From Phytophthora sp. 'mugwort' (taxonomy: Eukaryota > Oomycota > Peronosporomycetes > Peronosporales > Peronosporaceae): a stretch of DNA of 64,000 nucleotides. The position numbers were made by a program, and so were the translations under genes. Location: assembly GCA_033558025.1 (NCBI GenBank), contig JAUCEF010000005.1:310001-374000 (forward strand), given 5' to 3'. Within the stretch, counting starts at the first letter, position 1. The number at the start of each line of letters is the position of its first letter. Below the pieces are notes generated by a model. That model searched no databases. It was not told the DNA's origin and worked only from the letters and a program-made list of their open reading frames with translations. Positions 1 to 11,787 of this stretch are shown one piece after another.

Positions 1-1230
1 GACCACCTTTACCCAGATGCTGCTCAGTCAGCTTTGTATAGTTCTACTGCAAGCTCGACAACGGGAGATGTTTATACTAATACTACTGTGTTCTCATCTT
101 CATTGCGACAACTGGTACATCTGGTGGTACATCTGTCGTTAACGACGGTCTTGCAAGACATCTGTTGTCGAATCCACCTAATGCTGGCTCTGATTTTTCC
201 ACTTCGTGGCCTTCGCTTGGCGGAGCTGCCGCTTCTACCACAATATTAAACCAATTGGCGCGTGGTGCTTTTGTAGCTGGTGCTGCTACTGCTAACGCGA
301 TCGTGGGAACGTGGAACTACATGCTAAAGGTTAAGCTAACAGACCTCCACCCCATCTTTAGAAACTCGACGTCATGGCCAATCCACAAATCCGTCTCCGC
401 GTCCGAGTCAATCAGGGTCCATCTACTATTGCTGTCGATGATTCGAAAGGGTATGTCGCTGACTAGCACTACTCTTGCCTCTGGTAATACTTGTCCAATA
501 ATGATTTCTGCTTCTTCTACGTGTAATCCCATGGCTGGAGTCCTTGCTGCTTCTGCCGGTTCAGTATTGCTTGGGTGCTGTTGTCAATGCCCTTGAACCT
601 ACTGTTGATGGCACTTACATGCTTTTCACTGCTTCTCGTCTATACGTTCCGTTTGTGCATCTTGAGAATCCTCAGGCTATCATCTCAAAGCCAGTTAAGA
701 AGATTCGATTTAATGAGTGTTATGCACAGTTATTTTATCAGCGTGCTGGTATTGGTAAGCAGTCAACTCAACTGCATGCTTCGTTCGATTAACAACTATC
801 AGCTTCTATCAAGAACGCCAAGTATGTCATTCTACTGCCTTTTGCTGAACAAACTGGTAGTTTTGCCACTTCTGTTGTTCAAGAGTACCAGAGTCCTTTT
901 GATAGTGCCCCATGGACCCTACACCGAGGCTGTAGTATCCGAAACTTTAACGTTCATATCGGTTCCCAGCAGACTGTTGATATCAGTCATGATTACGATT
1001 TCTATCACTTTACGAATGAAGTTGCTAAGATTTCTTCGATCAATGGTGATCTCACGCCTGAGCTGATAAATGGATTACTCGACTATCAGATGTGGTCTCT
1101 AACGAACCGTGTGCTCATTGCTGACGTTAGCCGTCTAACCGAGCGTGATGTACCCCAAGCGATTCAGATTCAGGGTTGAAATGCGGGTTGCCAGGGCACC
1201 AACATGATTGTATTGGTTATAAGTGAATAA
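1..1230 (+). pseudogene. Double-jelly-roll major-capsid-like protein, decayed (endogenous Polinton-like virus)
   Basis: Three or more overlapping plus-strand frames read as one protein with frameshifts. The middle part (about 255-420) has a WNYMLKVKLTDLHPIF-type strand followed by an NQGPSTI-type strand. The last part (about 800-1230) reads QSPFDSAPW, then FNVHIGSQQ, then ELINGLLDYQMW, then LIADVSRL and VPQAIQIQG. An in-frame TGA follows that G before the final NAGCQGTN and the stop at 1230. This order of strands resembles the C-terminal jelly roll of capsid proteins from Polintons and Polinton-like viruses, where an asparagine/glutamine-rich strand precedes a YxxxDxSR-like segment. The 5' end lies outside the window. 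Several frameshifts plus a stop mean it cannot make a full product. The capsid assignment is pattern recognition; an unrelated beta-rich protein is possible. Confidence 0.55.
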
Positions 1231-1381
1231 GAACTATCGTTCGATAGACTAACCGGGGGATTTTGGAATACTCAACCGCATAGGTTTTCGTTAGTGTTTA
1301 ATCGAGAGGAAAAAAAGCATACATGAGCTTATTGGTAGTCAGCAACCTAACAAAATACCTTATTATCTTAGTGTAATTCCT

Positions 1382-1669
1382 CTAAGGCTTAGGGCGTTTA
1401 TCAATTACGAATTGACTCTTTCGAAGCCAGTCAATATAATCGGGGTCAATTCCACTGATCTGCTAGAGAGACTTACCTCGATATTTCCCCCACGTCATCA
1501 AATATGAACTATCATCGATGAGAAATTTGGAATGTAGGAATATTTTCATATCCTCTCCAATATTTAGACTGGGTTGATTGAATACCCATCGATAATAACT
1601 AGTATCAGAAGAATATACTTCCTCGATCGGCTTGTTCTTGTATTTTCCAAACGTTAGTTCGTTTGACAT
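1382..1669 (-). pseudogene. Small GKYK-repeat protein (ExoX C-terminal/DUF3820-like), one in-frame stop
   Basis: Starts at the ATG whose complement ends at 1669 and reads to a TAG at 1382-1384 in one frame, interrupted by one in-frame TAG near 1462. It contains two copies of a short module. The first is LTFGKYKNKPIEEV followed by YYRWVFNQP; the second is MTWGKYRGKSL followed by DPDYIDWL. A GK(Y/H)KGK turn followed about 15 residues later by YxxWL is typical of the small ExoX-like C-terminal/DUF3820 domain found alone in many large DNA viruses and phages and as a tail on exonucleases. It lies tail-to-tail with the capsid-like relic, so both may be remains of one virus-like insertion. If the stop is real it is a pseudogene of about 95 codons. 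Confidence 0.5.
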
Positions 1670-1985
1670 GTTTTCAGTTGGATGTATCTATATACATAGC
1701 TCCCTTATTTTTTTGAGATAATTTTAATTAATTCAATTGATCGCGGAGACTTAATTTTACCTTGACTCGATGTAGATGATCTATAGCTTATGCGACAACG
1801 TGTAACGCATTAAGCCTATCCTCGTGTTCTAACCCTATCAAATCGCTGTGTCGTTGAAAACACCGGCTGGATAGTAGAATTATTTAGAAACGGTTATAAA
1901 CGTTTATACCTACTATCGATACTGAATTACGGTAAGAATTATCTAAATAAAAAAAAACGTACATATAATGCTCTAGAAGTTAATA

Positions 1986-2571
1986 CTACTTCATTAATAA
2001 TCGGACATCGTCGACGTATGTTTCGCTGCCTGCACCGTTGAACCTGCTGTCAAAAAGATGGATGTCTTCCAGAACGACCTCGACGGCATCAATAGCGGAC
2101 ATGGCAAGCGGTAACATAGGATACTCCTGAGCGCCTAGCGTTGCTGATACCGTCCTAAATGGCTTCAACAAGTCATACAGACAGTCTATTTCTAGCCAGT
2201 ACTTATGTTTTAGCATGGAAAGTTTATCCCAGACATCTTTAAACTCCACGCGGCCTTCCGACGAGCGCAAGCGCTGCAAAATACATCCAAGGCTCCTGGG
2301 AGCTTCATATCCCGCTGCAGAATATCAAAGCAACTGGCCCAGCGGGTTGGGCAATCTACTACCAAATTGAGCACTATGTTCGTGTCGGCTTTCTTCTGCT
2401 GAATATCGGCGAGACGTTTGCGTGCTTTCGATGACCTCCAAAAGTACACAGACAAGGGCGGAATGATTGAATAATCTCGCGTAGTTGCCATTGGGCTTTT
2501 TTCAGCTCCAGGAGTACCTTATCGGTAAACGCTAGTATCCCATTAACGGCAAAATCTCGAAGCTGCTCCAT
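1986..2571 (-). mobile_element. hAT-superfamily transposase relic 1
   Basis: Three reverse-strand frames (2374-2571, 2210-2491, 1986-2279) overlap like pieces of one transposase broken by frameshifts. The diagnostic part is LVVDCPTRWASCFDIL, the DxxTRW(N/A)S motif in the middle of hAT transposases. It is followed by the helical stretch LEIDCLYDLLKPFRTVSATL that leads to the usual YPMLPLAMSAI segment. No BED zinc finger or C-terminal dimerisation domain is visible in frame. Sequence upstream on the same strand (to about 3060) may belong to the same element but is too eroded to assign. Confidence 0.7.
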
Positions 2572-3603
2572 GTCGATTCATTTATTTGCATTAAGGCATC
2601 CTCATGCTCAGTCGGAAATAATACTGCTCCGTTGACACCTGCACGACGAAGTCCCTGGAACTCTGCCAGCAACAGTGGGTAGAGCCTATCCCAGTGCTCA
2701 CCAAGACTCTTTCCTCTCCATCCAAGCGTCTTTACGACGAACTGGTGTCGATTTCGCTGCCGACTGGTTGCGTACTTGAGCTGCCGTGGATCTTCGAGGC
2801 TGGTCGCTGTTTCGGTGCGTTTTTTCCATCAGTCACGAGCCTTGTTCAGGTTTACTCGCCTGTCAGAGGAGCGGAACAGCGCTGGAAAAAAGTCGATCGT
2901 GCACCCGTAGAGCCCCTTCGAGCCACGAAGAGCTTGGTTCAGCTCCATCCAGTCGGTGCATCGAACTCAATCGCAGAGAGGAACTACTGTTGGAGGTTTC
3001 GTGCTGCTTCCTCCGCCATTTCTATTTGGAAATGAACTTCTTATGCTTAGAGCAATGTTGCTGAGGAGTGGATGGCGGTTGGCAGTCAGCTTTGCCGAGC
3101 ATGCGTAATTGTGGTGCACGCTTAATTTTGGTGCACGGCTAATCGAGGTATAGGTACTATAGTTTCTCAATAAAGTACGATGCATGACTATTCAAGTTAC
3201 ACGACTAATTAGGGTGAACGATGTAGCGGTTGTGTAGCGGTTCAGTGTTGAGAAACAATATATAGGAAAAATAGCATTGACATTTTCTTACTTTATTTAA
3301 TATTATTACTAGTCGGTAGCACTGGGTATACTAATTTAAGTAAACTAATATTAATGCTACTATATATCCAGTTGGTATTAATACTACTTTGTGGATCCTA
3401 AAACTCAACACTAAGATCTGTCCTTCCGTCCGTCTGTCCCGCCATGACGGGATTTCTAGCCACAATCTCATTGGCTGCCGAGCGCAGCGAAGGCGGTCCG
3501 CCGTTGGCTAAAACAACATTCCGCCGAAGACGGGCATTAGTGGAAACTAAAACTTAACGAATGATTTAAACTTGATGTATATTTTTGGCCAGCGTCCATT
3601 CAT

Positions 3604-3639
3604 ACAGCCTCTATTTTCATTCCTGAAAATAGAGGCTGT
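3604..3639. repeat. Perfect 16-bp inverted repeat (hairpin)
   Basis: The arms 3604-3619 and 3624-3639 are exact reverse complements around a 4-base TTCC loop; the left arm reads ACAGCCTCTATTTTCA. It sits in about 900 bp of non-coding DNA (3060-3980) between hAT relics 1 and 2. It could be a MITE remnant or a folded end of a decayed element; no coding sequence surrounds it. I saw no gene in that stretch. Confidence 0.8.
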
Positions 3640-3984
3640 CACATACAAGGTGTGCGAGGCGCGACTGGTGTCGCTCCCGCTCGCTCTGGACGCGTTGGGA
3701 CTGCAGCGCATAGGCAGGTCCACCTACTGGGACCAAAATTAAACCCACCGCCGCATAGCCGCGGCGCTCGACTAGTTCAGGTCAAGTACAGGGCTTCGTA
3801 GCAGACGATGATACTTGGTACAGTATCACTACGACGGTGTCGATTATCTGTACGAGTATCAGTATCTGCAAAACGTAGCTTCTGTATCTGTCATACTGAC
3901 AGCCTTACGCTAAATCGATACCGCATCGATCTAATAGCAAATTATTTGAAGACGAGTTCCGATCTATTATGATGCTCATTTGCA

Positions 3985-5555
3985 GGAAAAATTCGGAAAG
4001 GCTAGACGCATACCCTTCGTCGCCTTGCTGCACGACCAATGGAGAAACACGTCCAACGTGAGCGTGTCGGGGTCACGGCCATTTTCATCGACTCTCGATG
4101 GCGATTAGTATCGCTCTCCCTTCTAGCGAGTCCAAACCATGCTGGTCACGCTGCTGGTATTGTGGCTGGTATCGTGAAAGAGCAAATTCTACAACGATAC
4201 AGCATCGACATCGAATCGTACGCGCGCTTCACGATGAGTGACACCATCGGCGGCGCCCGTAATATATCGGATCACTTTGACAGCACAGATCAAGTAGATT
4301 GCCTGATGCATTTTCTGGGTCTATGTCTTCTCTACGCGATGGGATTGAACGAAAATACGCGTCAAGACGGTGCCATCACTGTGACTCCTGGTGGTAATTC
4401 TAGTGAGGGCTTCCATATCATTCAATTGCTGTGAGTCTTGACTACATTTTTCACGTCGCCCTTGCGTCAAGGAAAATTAAAGCGGCTGAGAGAGTTGTAC
4501 AATCTTCCTCGAATCAACACCTCTATTGACGCGAAGACGAGGGTAGGATATGCAACAACGCTGTTGCTACGAAGTGTGTATAACCATTATGCCCTTCATA
4601 AGTACCTCGAGACTAAAAAAAAGCTGCTTCTAACGAGCAGACTACATGGCAGAAGTTGTCGGGCGGTGATTGGAATTTGATAGTTGAAATGGAGGCCATC
4701 ACGAACCAGCTTGCACAATTCAGCCTTGGCGAGGTGCAACGAGCGGGTGTCTCCAGTTCGTACGGTCTACTCCTCCTTAACTGCTGGCAATGACGCTCGA
4801 AATGAAAAGCTTTCCTTGTCTGGTTTTGAAAAGGCCAGACGTTCTGAGTAGTGGGTTAACTCAGCGTCGCGTGCCACGAGATTTATTGCTGTTCTCGGCT
4901 AAAGGAAAATGGTGTCCAGCACGACTTAAGAAGCAGTGGGTTCTTCGATTTTCAGTACTCGATGAAATGAGATAAAGGCGATGGGGCTAGATTCAAAATT
5001 TATGCCAAAGGCTTCAGTAATTATAGATGACGCTGATGCGCTTGCTCGTATGGAGCGTGAACTAGTGCAAGAACATGATACCATCTTTAATCTCATAGCA
5101 AATCAATACCAGCAAAGGAAGCACCTGATGTGGCCAACCGCGTCGGGTTCTCCGGAAGTGGACTGTTTCGTATGGATCCAGACGCGAGTACCGCAATAAG
5201 TTTCCTCTTGGATGTTAAAGTGCCTTCTTTCGACGAATCGAGTAGCCATGGCGAGTAATCTAAGGCTGCTACAAGAGCGTGGGATAACTGGAAAACCCTA
5301 TACGTGACTTGGCCATGCGAATCAAACGGCGGTAAGTACAACCTGCTGAAGCTCTACAGCTCCGTTGACGTTTTGCGGTGGTTCCGAGAGCACGACGAAC
5401 ATGAATATCCCGCAATTGCAGTTTTTGCCAGGATTTATCTTGCAAAACCGATGCCTACGGCAGCCCAAGAATGGTTCTTTAGTATAGCAGGCTACGTCAT
5501 CAACGATCTTCGGAACTGCTTAGATGACAACCGAGGGGAGCTGAACGAAAGCTAA
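3985..5555 (+). mobile_element. hAT-superfamily transposase relic 2
   Basis: Plus-strand pieces in shifting frames keep the domain order of a hAT transposase. First comes FVALLHDQW (about 4016-4045), the hDxW segment with the first catalytic aspartate. Next is IFIDSRWRLVSLSLL (4080-4125), then FTMSDTIGGARNISD (about 4230-4270), the second-Asp region. RVGYATTLLLRSVYNHY (about 4540-4590) is a helical insertion piece. Finally EYPAIAVFARIYLAKP followed by WFFSIAGYVINDLRN (5404-5525) is the C-terminal hAT dimerisation domain, in which the usual SAxxERxFS is here AAQEWFFS. At least four frameshifts or stops separate these pieces, so it is a dead copy. Its order is nearly complete, which makes it useful as a reference for the other hAT relics. 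Confidence 0.8.
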
Positions 5556-5948
5556 CTGGCAAGATTACATGACCCTACTAAAAAAAAGGCAGCCACAGAC
5601 TCCCATCTAGATATTGCTACTGTATAAGATACTGTAGCTCCATATTGATACATACAGCAGCATATTCCGATTCAACGCGCTACAGCAATCATGCGACGAC
5701 TTTGGTACTATCATCTGTAATCGTACAGCTAGAACCGAAGCTTATATGAAGCTCTGGTCAAGTACTCAATTTCGAAGGCGAAGACGCCAACGACATATTT
5801 TTTTGTTCAACTCTCTCCATTTGGACTCTTGTCATCCAGTGCTGTCTGCAGGCCTGTCGACATAACCCTGCCTGCACCTCAAGGGCTAGATCCTATTACA
5901 CTTCATTCCGCATTTGGGCTTCTACTTCCTCCTCCATTCCGCTCCGCC

Positions 5949-7200
5949 ATGACCAAGAACACCGACATCGGCCGTGTCCTCTTCGCAACTTCCGGATCAC
6001 TACTTCAAATGCAACTACTGCGGCACGGTACGACGTTAATTACCTTCGAGTGGCTACGGCAACTTCGTAAGCCACCTTCGCGACAAGCACAGTGAGTACG
6101 AGGCCGACTACATTGCGCATGCCAGCGATACGACCGGCAACCTGCACTCGTTCGGCTTCTTGAACGCCAAGATGGCTAACATCTACAGCTGGATCGAGTG
6201 GACCATCGATCGCAACATACTACTCTCTGAGGGGGGCCACTCGATGACCCGCTCTATGTCGCGTTTGAAGCCATCTCCTCCAAGACACTAGAGAAGTGCA
6301 TCGCTGCGACGACCGAAGTTGTCGAGCGGGAGATCTCCGCCGTGATCCCGTCTCATTTTGGAAGCATTTTCGGCGGCCGGTCGAGCTTTTCAGACCACTT
6401 TGTGGCTCTGTACGCCGTGTTCTGGTGTGAGGGGAAGGTGGAGTACCTACTTTTGTCACTGGGTCCACTTGACGAGGAGGACATGACCGCTGAGTCCCAC
6501 TGCGCGTATATCCGGAAGATTTAAGCAATTTTGTGCGAACACGGGGCCTGGTCAAGGCGGTTAGCTCCCTCATGACGGCGCTGCGGACCATGAAGAACTA
6601 CGCCGAGCTCTGCCGCCGCATGAGCCTTGTACCGTTGCGTGCGAATGTGACACGGTGGAGGTTGACGTTCATGATGCTGGAGAACTACGTGCGTATTCGC
6701 GACGCCATTAAGTGCGTCGATGCGGTCTTTGACCTGGTTCCCAAGCCGGCGGTAAACCGTCGAATCGTCGCTCTGGTGGATAACCTGAAGACGTTCAACA
6801 GTGTTTGCAAGAATCTACAGGAAGCCGCGCTTACGATGGGTTCTGTGCGCACAGTTTTCGACAAGATGGCGGACACGTTTCTTATTACGCAGGTGTACCT
6901 GCTCGCCGACGCACGCATCGTGCATTCTTGAGCATTCGAGCGAACTGTGGGGAAGGTGGGATACGTTGCTTACTATGTTGCCCTGAAGTTGCGTTAACGG
7001 CCTTATGTTGCGATTTGTTGTTGTTAGGTCGAGTTCAATGGCGCAGCGGAGCTAACACTGGATGAGCTGGAGTCGTTCAAGTTGGAGGACGAGCTCCCAC
7101 TATCCACGGAGGCACATTCGCGCGCTCGCAAGGCCAACGAAGACTTTGCAACAGCGCTTTTGCGCTCAGAACAAGCCGTTCACAAGCTTGCTGACCCCTC
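5949..7200 (+). mobile_element. hAT-superfamily transposase relic 3, with BED zinc finger and internal deletion
   Basis: Opens with a BED-type zinc finger: FKCNYCG (about 6003-6024) and, after a stop and frameshift, FVSHLRDKHSEYEADY (about 6060-6110), giving C-x2-C then H-x4-H. A SFGFLNAKMANIYSWIEW helix follows. A second segment (6342-6524) reads FVALYAVFWCEGKVEYLLLSL, the RNase-H-like strand region. The third (about 6545-6928) contains LRANVTRWRLTFMML, the TRW motif. The usual C-x2-H-x-L motif expected between the second and third pieces is absent, so an internal deletion is likely. A weak acidic tail (about 7030-7200) may be the end of the element. Three frames are used and it is not functional. 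Confidence 0.75.
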
Positions 7201-7206
7201 GTCGGG

Positions 7207-7560
7207 TTCAAGACTTTCTCGAGCGCTACAATATCGTCTACCGGCGCCACAAAGGGAAGAAGCAGGTTAGCGCAGAGAAGCAGATGCAGATTGACAAGGA
7301 AGTGGCTAAGCATTTGGGTCAGCTGAAGCGCCAATTTGAGGACAGCGCGCTGGATCCGGACCAACAGTACAACAAGGACGAGGTAAGACGCCGAGTAAAG
7401 GGGGTACATTGTTTTCTTGCGTCGAACCCTCGTTTCCATTTTACTTTGAACTCGCAGCCCCACATGTGTCGTACCTATCCGTGACATCATTGCGGAGACG
7501 TTCGGAGTGATATCACTGGTGGTGTTTGGGTACACCACTCTGAAGAATGACTTAGCACTC
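7207..7560 (+). mobile_element. Fragment of a second DDE transposase class abutting hAT relic 3
   Basis: A frame at about 7207-7385 reads VQDFLERYNIVYRRHKGKKQ and then QIDKEVAKHLGQLKRQFED, ending in NKDE next to a possible GTAAGA splice donor. I recall this spacing, a helix-turn-helix tail, then KEVAxHLGxLKRxF, then N(A)DE with the first catalytic residue, from a large oomycete DDE transposase family. Nothing convincing of the downstream catalytic core follows, so only the N-terminal quarter remains. The assignment rests on memory of the family and is moderate. Confidence 0.4.
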
Positions 7561-7969
7561 TTCAATAACCCCGTTACTGCAACAAAGAACCGCTGCAGTG
7601 CTCGGACATTAACATAAACTATTGTACGGTCCTGCACACACAAGAATAAGAAATAGTTGTCTGGAAAACGACACAGTAATAAAGTATGGTACAATGCGTA
7701 ATGTATTTTACTTACCGTTTCTGTACCAAGCTATCTGAGCTGTCTTCGACGTCAGCAATGCTGATTTCATGAGAGAGAAAGAATCCCAGTACTTATGATT
7801 GACGCGTAAAATATCCAACATCTCAAAGTTGAGCGGGAGCAGTGACGATCGTTGAGGCGCCATGATGAACTCGCACTGCGAGAACTATCTCTCGCAGTGG
7901 TTGCTCGTGGGTGGGATCACACACAGGATAGGGCTGTACCGCAGTGCAGACGGCTCGCGGACAGTCAAC

Positions 7970-8913
7970 GAACGAAGCCCAAGCTGGACGCTCCACCTCG
8001 AAGGATTTTTTTCTTGGCCATAGCCCCTGACACAACTAGATGGAGCTCGTGTGCTAAGCATGGTTAATTGTCGAAGTCTAAACGTTCTGCAGCATTCCCC
8101 ATGTTGGAGCCTGAATCGCGAGCAAATCTTTTACAGTTTTCTCTACGAAGACACCACTTATCCATCATCTCTTTCAGCTTCGCAGCAATAATGTCGCCTG
8201 TATGAATTCCTGGAATTTCCATCACCTCTAGCGTCCAGTTCCAAAGTCTAAAGTTTTCGGTCAGGGAATGAATCGTAAAAAAGATATAACTACGGGCATT
8301 CCGAACTGTCCAAATGTCACTTGTCATCGAAAAGAAATGTATTGATAATATCATCGCAAACTTCTGGTCTCAAATCACTGGCAAATAATAGATGCAAGCT
8401 CGCAACTTATTCCGCTTGGAAATGATCAAGTTTACAAGCCCGAGCACTAGCAGTAACGCAGGAAACAAACTCGAGAAATCCTTCGTCTTAATCAAACAAG
8501 AGGCCGAAAATGTCCCGCAATCCATCGCGCCAACAGCGTGCTCACGTGCCGGGGATGATTTCACGAATTTCATCTGCAACTTCATCCAGTGATGCCGCAA
8601 GGCTGCGTGCCAGCCTTTTTTTCTTTCCGTTATCGGCCTCGCTCCGCATACTCGGCCATCTCATCATTGTGAAACTTGTTCATGTGCGTGGTTACCTTAT
8701 GATTCGATGTCTCAAATATACCGACATCTTACACTTCCTGCAAAAGGAAAATGGTGCATGTCTGTTCTCAACCTCTGAGTCAGACAGGTACCAGTAGTCC
8801 GGATGCGCAAAGACGTCAACACACGTCCACAACACTGGCTTATGCAGGCTTAGGCTGAAACGATTCGCGGGAGCGTGAAGCGCAATCCTGTCGGCACATC
8901 TCACGGTAGTCAT
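7970..8913 (-). mobile_element. hAT-superfamily transposase relic 4 (reverse strand)
   Basis: Read on the reverse strand from about 8913, the piece begins with FSFCRKCKMSV (C-x2-C) and then THMNKFHNDEM (H-x4-H), a BED zinc finger. From 8354 downward comes FSMTSDIWTVRNARSYIFFT, the DxW strand with the first catalytic Asp. DSGSNMGNAAERL (about 8100) is the second-Asp motif. After an in-frame stop, CLAHELHLVVSGA is the hAT C-x2-H-x-L motif (about 8020-8060). Everything C-terminal to about 7970 is unrecognisable. The order BED, DxW, D, CxxH matches the family exactly, but stops and frameshifts make it a relic. Confidence 0.8.
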
Positions 8914-9342
8914 CGGTTAGCCTGGCCTTCGGGTCCCGGTGAGGTGGATGCACAAGCAGCGAAGGATTGGTGTCTCGGCCCGAAGCTCGGTCTTGGTTTG
9001 AATCAGATTGCTAACTTGCGGATCGACATTTGCGCGAGCATGGCTACTTGGGCGCTGCTTCTTTCGTGGACGAGGCGGTGTGGAACTTGGGCTACTTCGA
9101 TTTGGTGCTGGGCGTTCCGGAACAGCCGAGGGTGATTTAGACGCACTGCGAAGCTGTAGCGGTTGGGACCTTGGGCACGAGAGCTTAGACCCTGAGCAGC
9201 GGGGACTGGTGATCGGAGCTCGTCCATCTCTCTTAGGAAGTGCGCCAGTGGCCATGTGGCCATGTACTGAAATCCTGTTAGTCCAAGTGGTATCAAGTAC
9301 CACTTACTGCAAGGTGACACGTAGCATGGCTACAGTCGTGTT

Positions 9343-9362
9343 ACCTTCGTGTAACCCCGTTA
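9343..9362 (-). repeat. LTR-terminus-like sequence, reverse orientation
   Basis: The reverse strand from 9362 begins TGTAACGGGGTTACACGAAG, which closely matches the start of the LTR at 24461 (TGTAACGGGGTTACATGAAG, 19 of 20 bases). No matching LTR body was recognised beyond it. It may be a different LTR family sharing the TGTAACGGGG end, common among oomycete LTR elements, or an eroded one. The region 8920-9900 has no other gene I can support. Confidence 0.4.
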
Positions 9363-9903
9363 CAGAACATCTACGTTCTATTGTCCAGCATGCGCAGGGC
9401 AAGCGTGGGCATATTTCGTTGTGCAACAAGGTGCGTGGCCACCCGAAAAATAACGAAGGCTTTACCTGCTCACAGATATAGCACGTCGTGTGGCAAAAGG
9501 GTGAGATCGCGCCCATGAACAGTCACATCCGAGACAGAGCGCTTGCGGTAGGGTAAGTCAGAGCGTTAGCGTCAGAGTAGTTAATCGGTCAGAATGCATT
9601 TGAAGTTTGTGTTACTTACCTACCGATTTGCCTCCATACGAGTCCTTAGATGCTGCTTTGTAGGAGTGTGCTTCGTGCAGTAGTGTGACAGGAATCCATA
9701 TGGCGCTCGAGCCACGCGCGTGCATGCTCGCCGCGAATTAAAAACCAGAGCATAGTGAGATTGCAAGCACAGCAACGTGAGACATCGCTCGTTTATGTGC
9801 GTGAAAACAAGATTGGGTGCAAACTGCTTCGTATTAGTTTGGGCTGTTTCACAGCAACGGATATTAGCTCCGATGCAAGTGAGATCGTGTCTTACATCCG
9901 CCA

Positions 9904-11206
9904 GCTACGTTCCGTACTGCATGTCCTCCGTCTTGAGAGCGTCGGCCATAGCGCGCTAGCAATGCAGCGCCGTTGACGTGACGAGGTATCGGTGCATGCA
10001 ATGTATTGCGGAGTTAGTTGCGTCCTACAGCAGCGTCCTCCGTGCTTCTGTCATCTCAGGGAACGCCCCTTGCTCAAACATGCGCTGCCTATTTGCCGCC
10101 AGGTAGGCATTTACTTTGGCCATAAAGACACTAAAGCAGCCTGCCACAAAATAAGCAGCAATATGTAGCGTTAGTACGCATGCATCAACTTTACGAACGT
10201 ACCTTCGATGGGATTCAGCATCGTAGAGTACGGGCCGAGCCTGAGAAGAATGAGATCACTATGCTCTCCAAGCTCCTCCGTCAACCGTGTCTCGATTTGG
10301 TCATGCGCAAGAGCATTTTCGAGTACAATAACCACGCTCTTGCCGCATAAGAAATTGCTGTACGTCTTCGTGTTCTTGACGGTTTCATAAATGATCTTGA
10401 CAAAGGCTGCATTCACGTTCATTCGGATGATCCTGCGTTGCAGCTGGTGTAGCACCAAACCGTCCTCGACTGACACCGCACACCGCACCTGCAAGTTCTT
10501 CCTTTTCGAGGGCGGGGTCTTGAGAACAACGCGTTTGCCTTTCGCTGCACGGCCTTGTGTGCGCATGCAAAAGAGGTTAAAGTTTGTCTCATCGTAGTAG
10601 ACTATATAGTCGCCGTTCACTTGATGCTGTACGAGCTTCTTGGCAAAGAGGAACGTATCATCTTGTTAACTTCATTATTGCATGTAGAAGGCTCTTTGCG
10701 AATCTGTACAGTACTGTACATGTAGTATTAGTACCAACTAAATAACATCAGCTAGTGCGAGACTCATACCTGCTTGAGTGTAATCAGCTTCGTCGACAGC
10801 TTGGCGCTAATTGTCGACGTGGACAGCTGGACGCCGAAATTCTCCACCACCTTGTCCGCCAGCTGCGCCAGCGTCAGCGTGCATTCGGCGCCGAGGTACG
10901 CCTCCATCGCTTCGACAATTTCGTCGGCGCACTTGAGGATACTTGAACGAGCACCACCTCGGGCCGGTGGGCACGGATCACCGGCCTTGCAAAGCCGATA
11001 TGCGGCCGCCCTGGACACGTTGTTGTATTTGGAGACGGTGAGCCAGTCGTCGCGCTCTCGTACGCACTGAGGACGCGCTGCCGCTCTTCTTGAGTGGCGA
11101 TTCGCCTTGGGGGTGGCGTCGACGTCCGGCTTGGCTCTTGGGCATCGGTGCAGGTGAGGGAGCGCCAAGCGCGAATCGGTTGGACTCGCCGCTTTTGAGA
11201 TGACAT
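9904..11206 (-). mobile_element. Oomycete IS630/Tc1-like transposase relic with two introns
   Basis: Reverse-strand gene starting near the ATG at 11206. An N-terminal helix-turn-helix (to 10770) has YNNVSRAAAYRL and LTLAQLADKVVENFGVQLS. A donor CAG/GTATGAG at 10770/10769 and acceptor TACAG at 10704 lead to RKEPSTCNNEVNK. After a frameshift near 10655 the DDE core follows: YYDETNFNLF (first D), VIVLENALAH and LRLGPYSTMLNPIEG. The second catalytic position normally reads LDNAPAH; here Asp is Glu. A second intron (GAAG/GTACGT at 10203 to GGCAG at 10141, with ACTAAC inside) rejoins PIE-G to CFSVFMAKVNAYL, the expected C-terminal continuation. The tail to 9904 has two stops. It is dead but unusually legible. 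Confidence 0.8.
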
Positions 11207-11787
11207 GCTCCAGAGCAAGTCTCGCTTGGTTTGGAAGTCTTAAACTAACTCGTCCTATTTAGTCCTGTTTTAGGCACGGTCTCACCTTGCTGTGGGTTGC
11301 AGTCTCACTATGCTCTGGAAAAGGTGTAGACTTGTTATGATTGGCTCAAATAGGCGTGTCGCACGACCCCTGTCCTCTTCCGGAAATTATCATAGCTTCA
11401 ACGTGAGCGCAAAGATACAAAATTTATCCTCCTAAACTATGGTATACTATAATCCAATTGATTCTTTATGCTGTTCAAACAGCATAAGGCGTTTTTTACG
11501 TCCTCGTCACGTGCTAAGGTTAAACCTATCATTTCGTGACGTTTGACATGAATTTGTATGGATAAGACCGGCTGTAAATTGTGTCCGAGCCCACTATACG
11601 GTTTTTGTATGGGAGCCTTCCCTCGCCGCGCGAACTTCGCTGACTTCTCATCGTACCATGCTTCTTTGGTGTGTCTACAGCACATATCTAAACAGCAAGC
11701 TCCAACTCAGTAGCAGAAAAGTTATAGTAAAAACTTAGTGGTCGTAATATCTCTCCTGGAGTGTATGTCGTCACTGTAATGATGTCA

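Noticed and set aside
8917..9303. 128-codon reverse-strand frame rich in Pro/Arg/Ser
   Set aside because: Composition is that of a GC-rich non-coding stretch with competing frames on both strands; no homology recognised.
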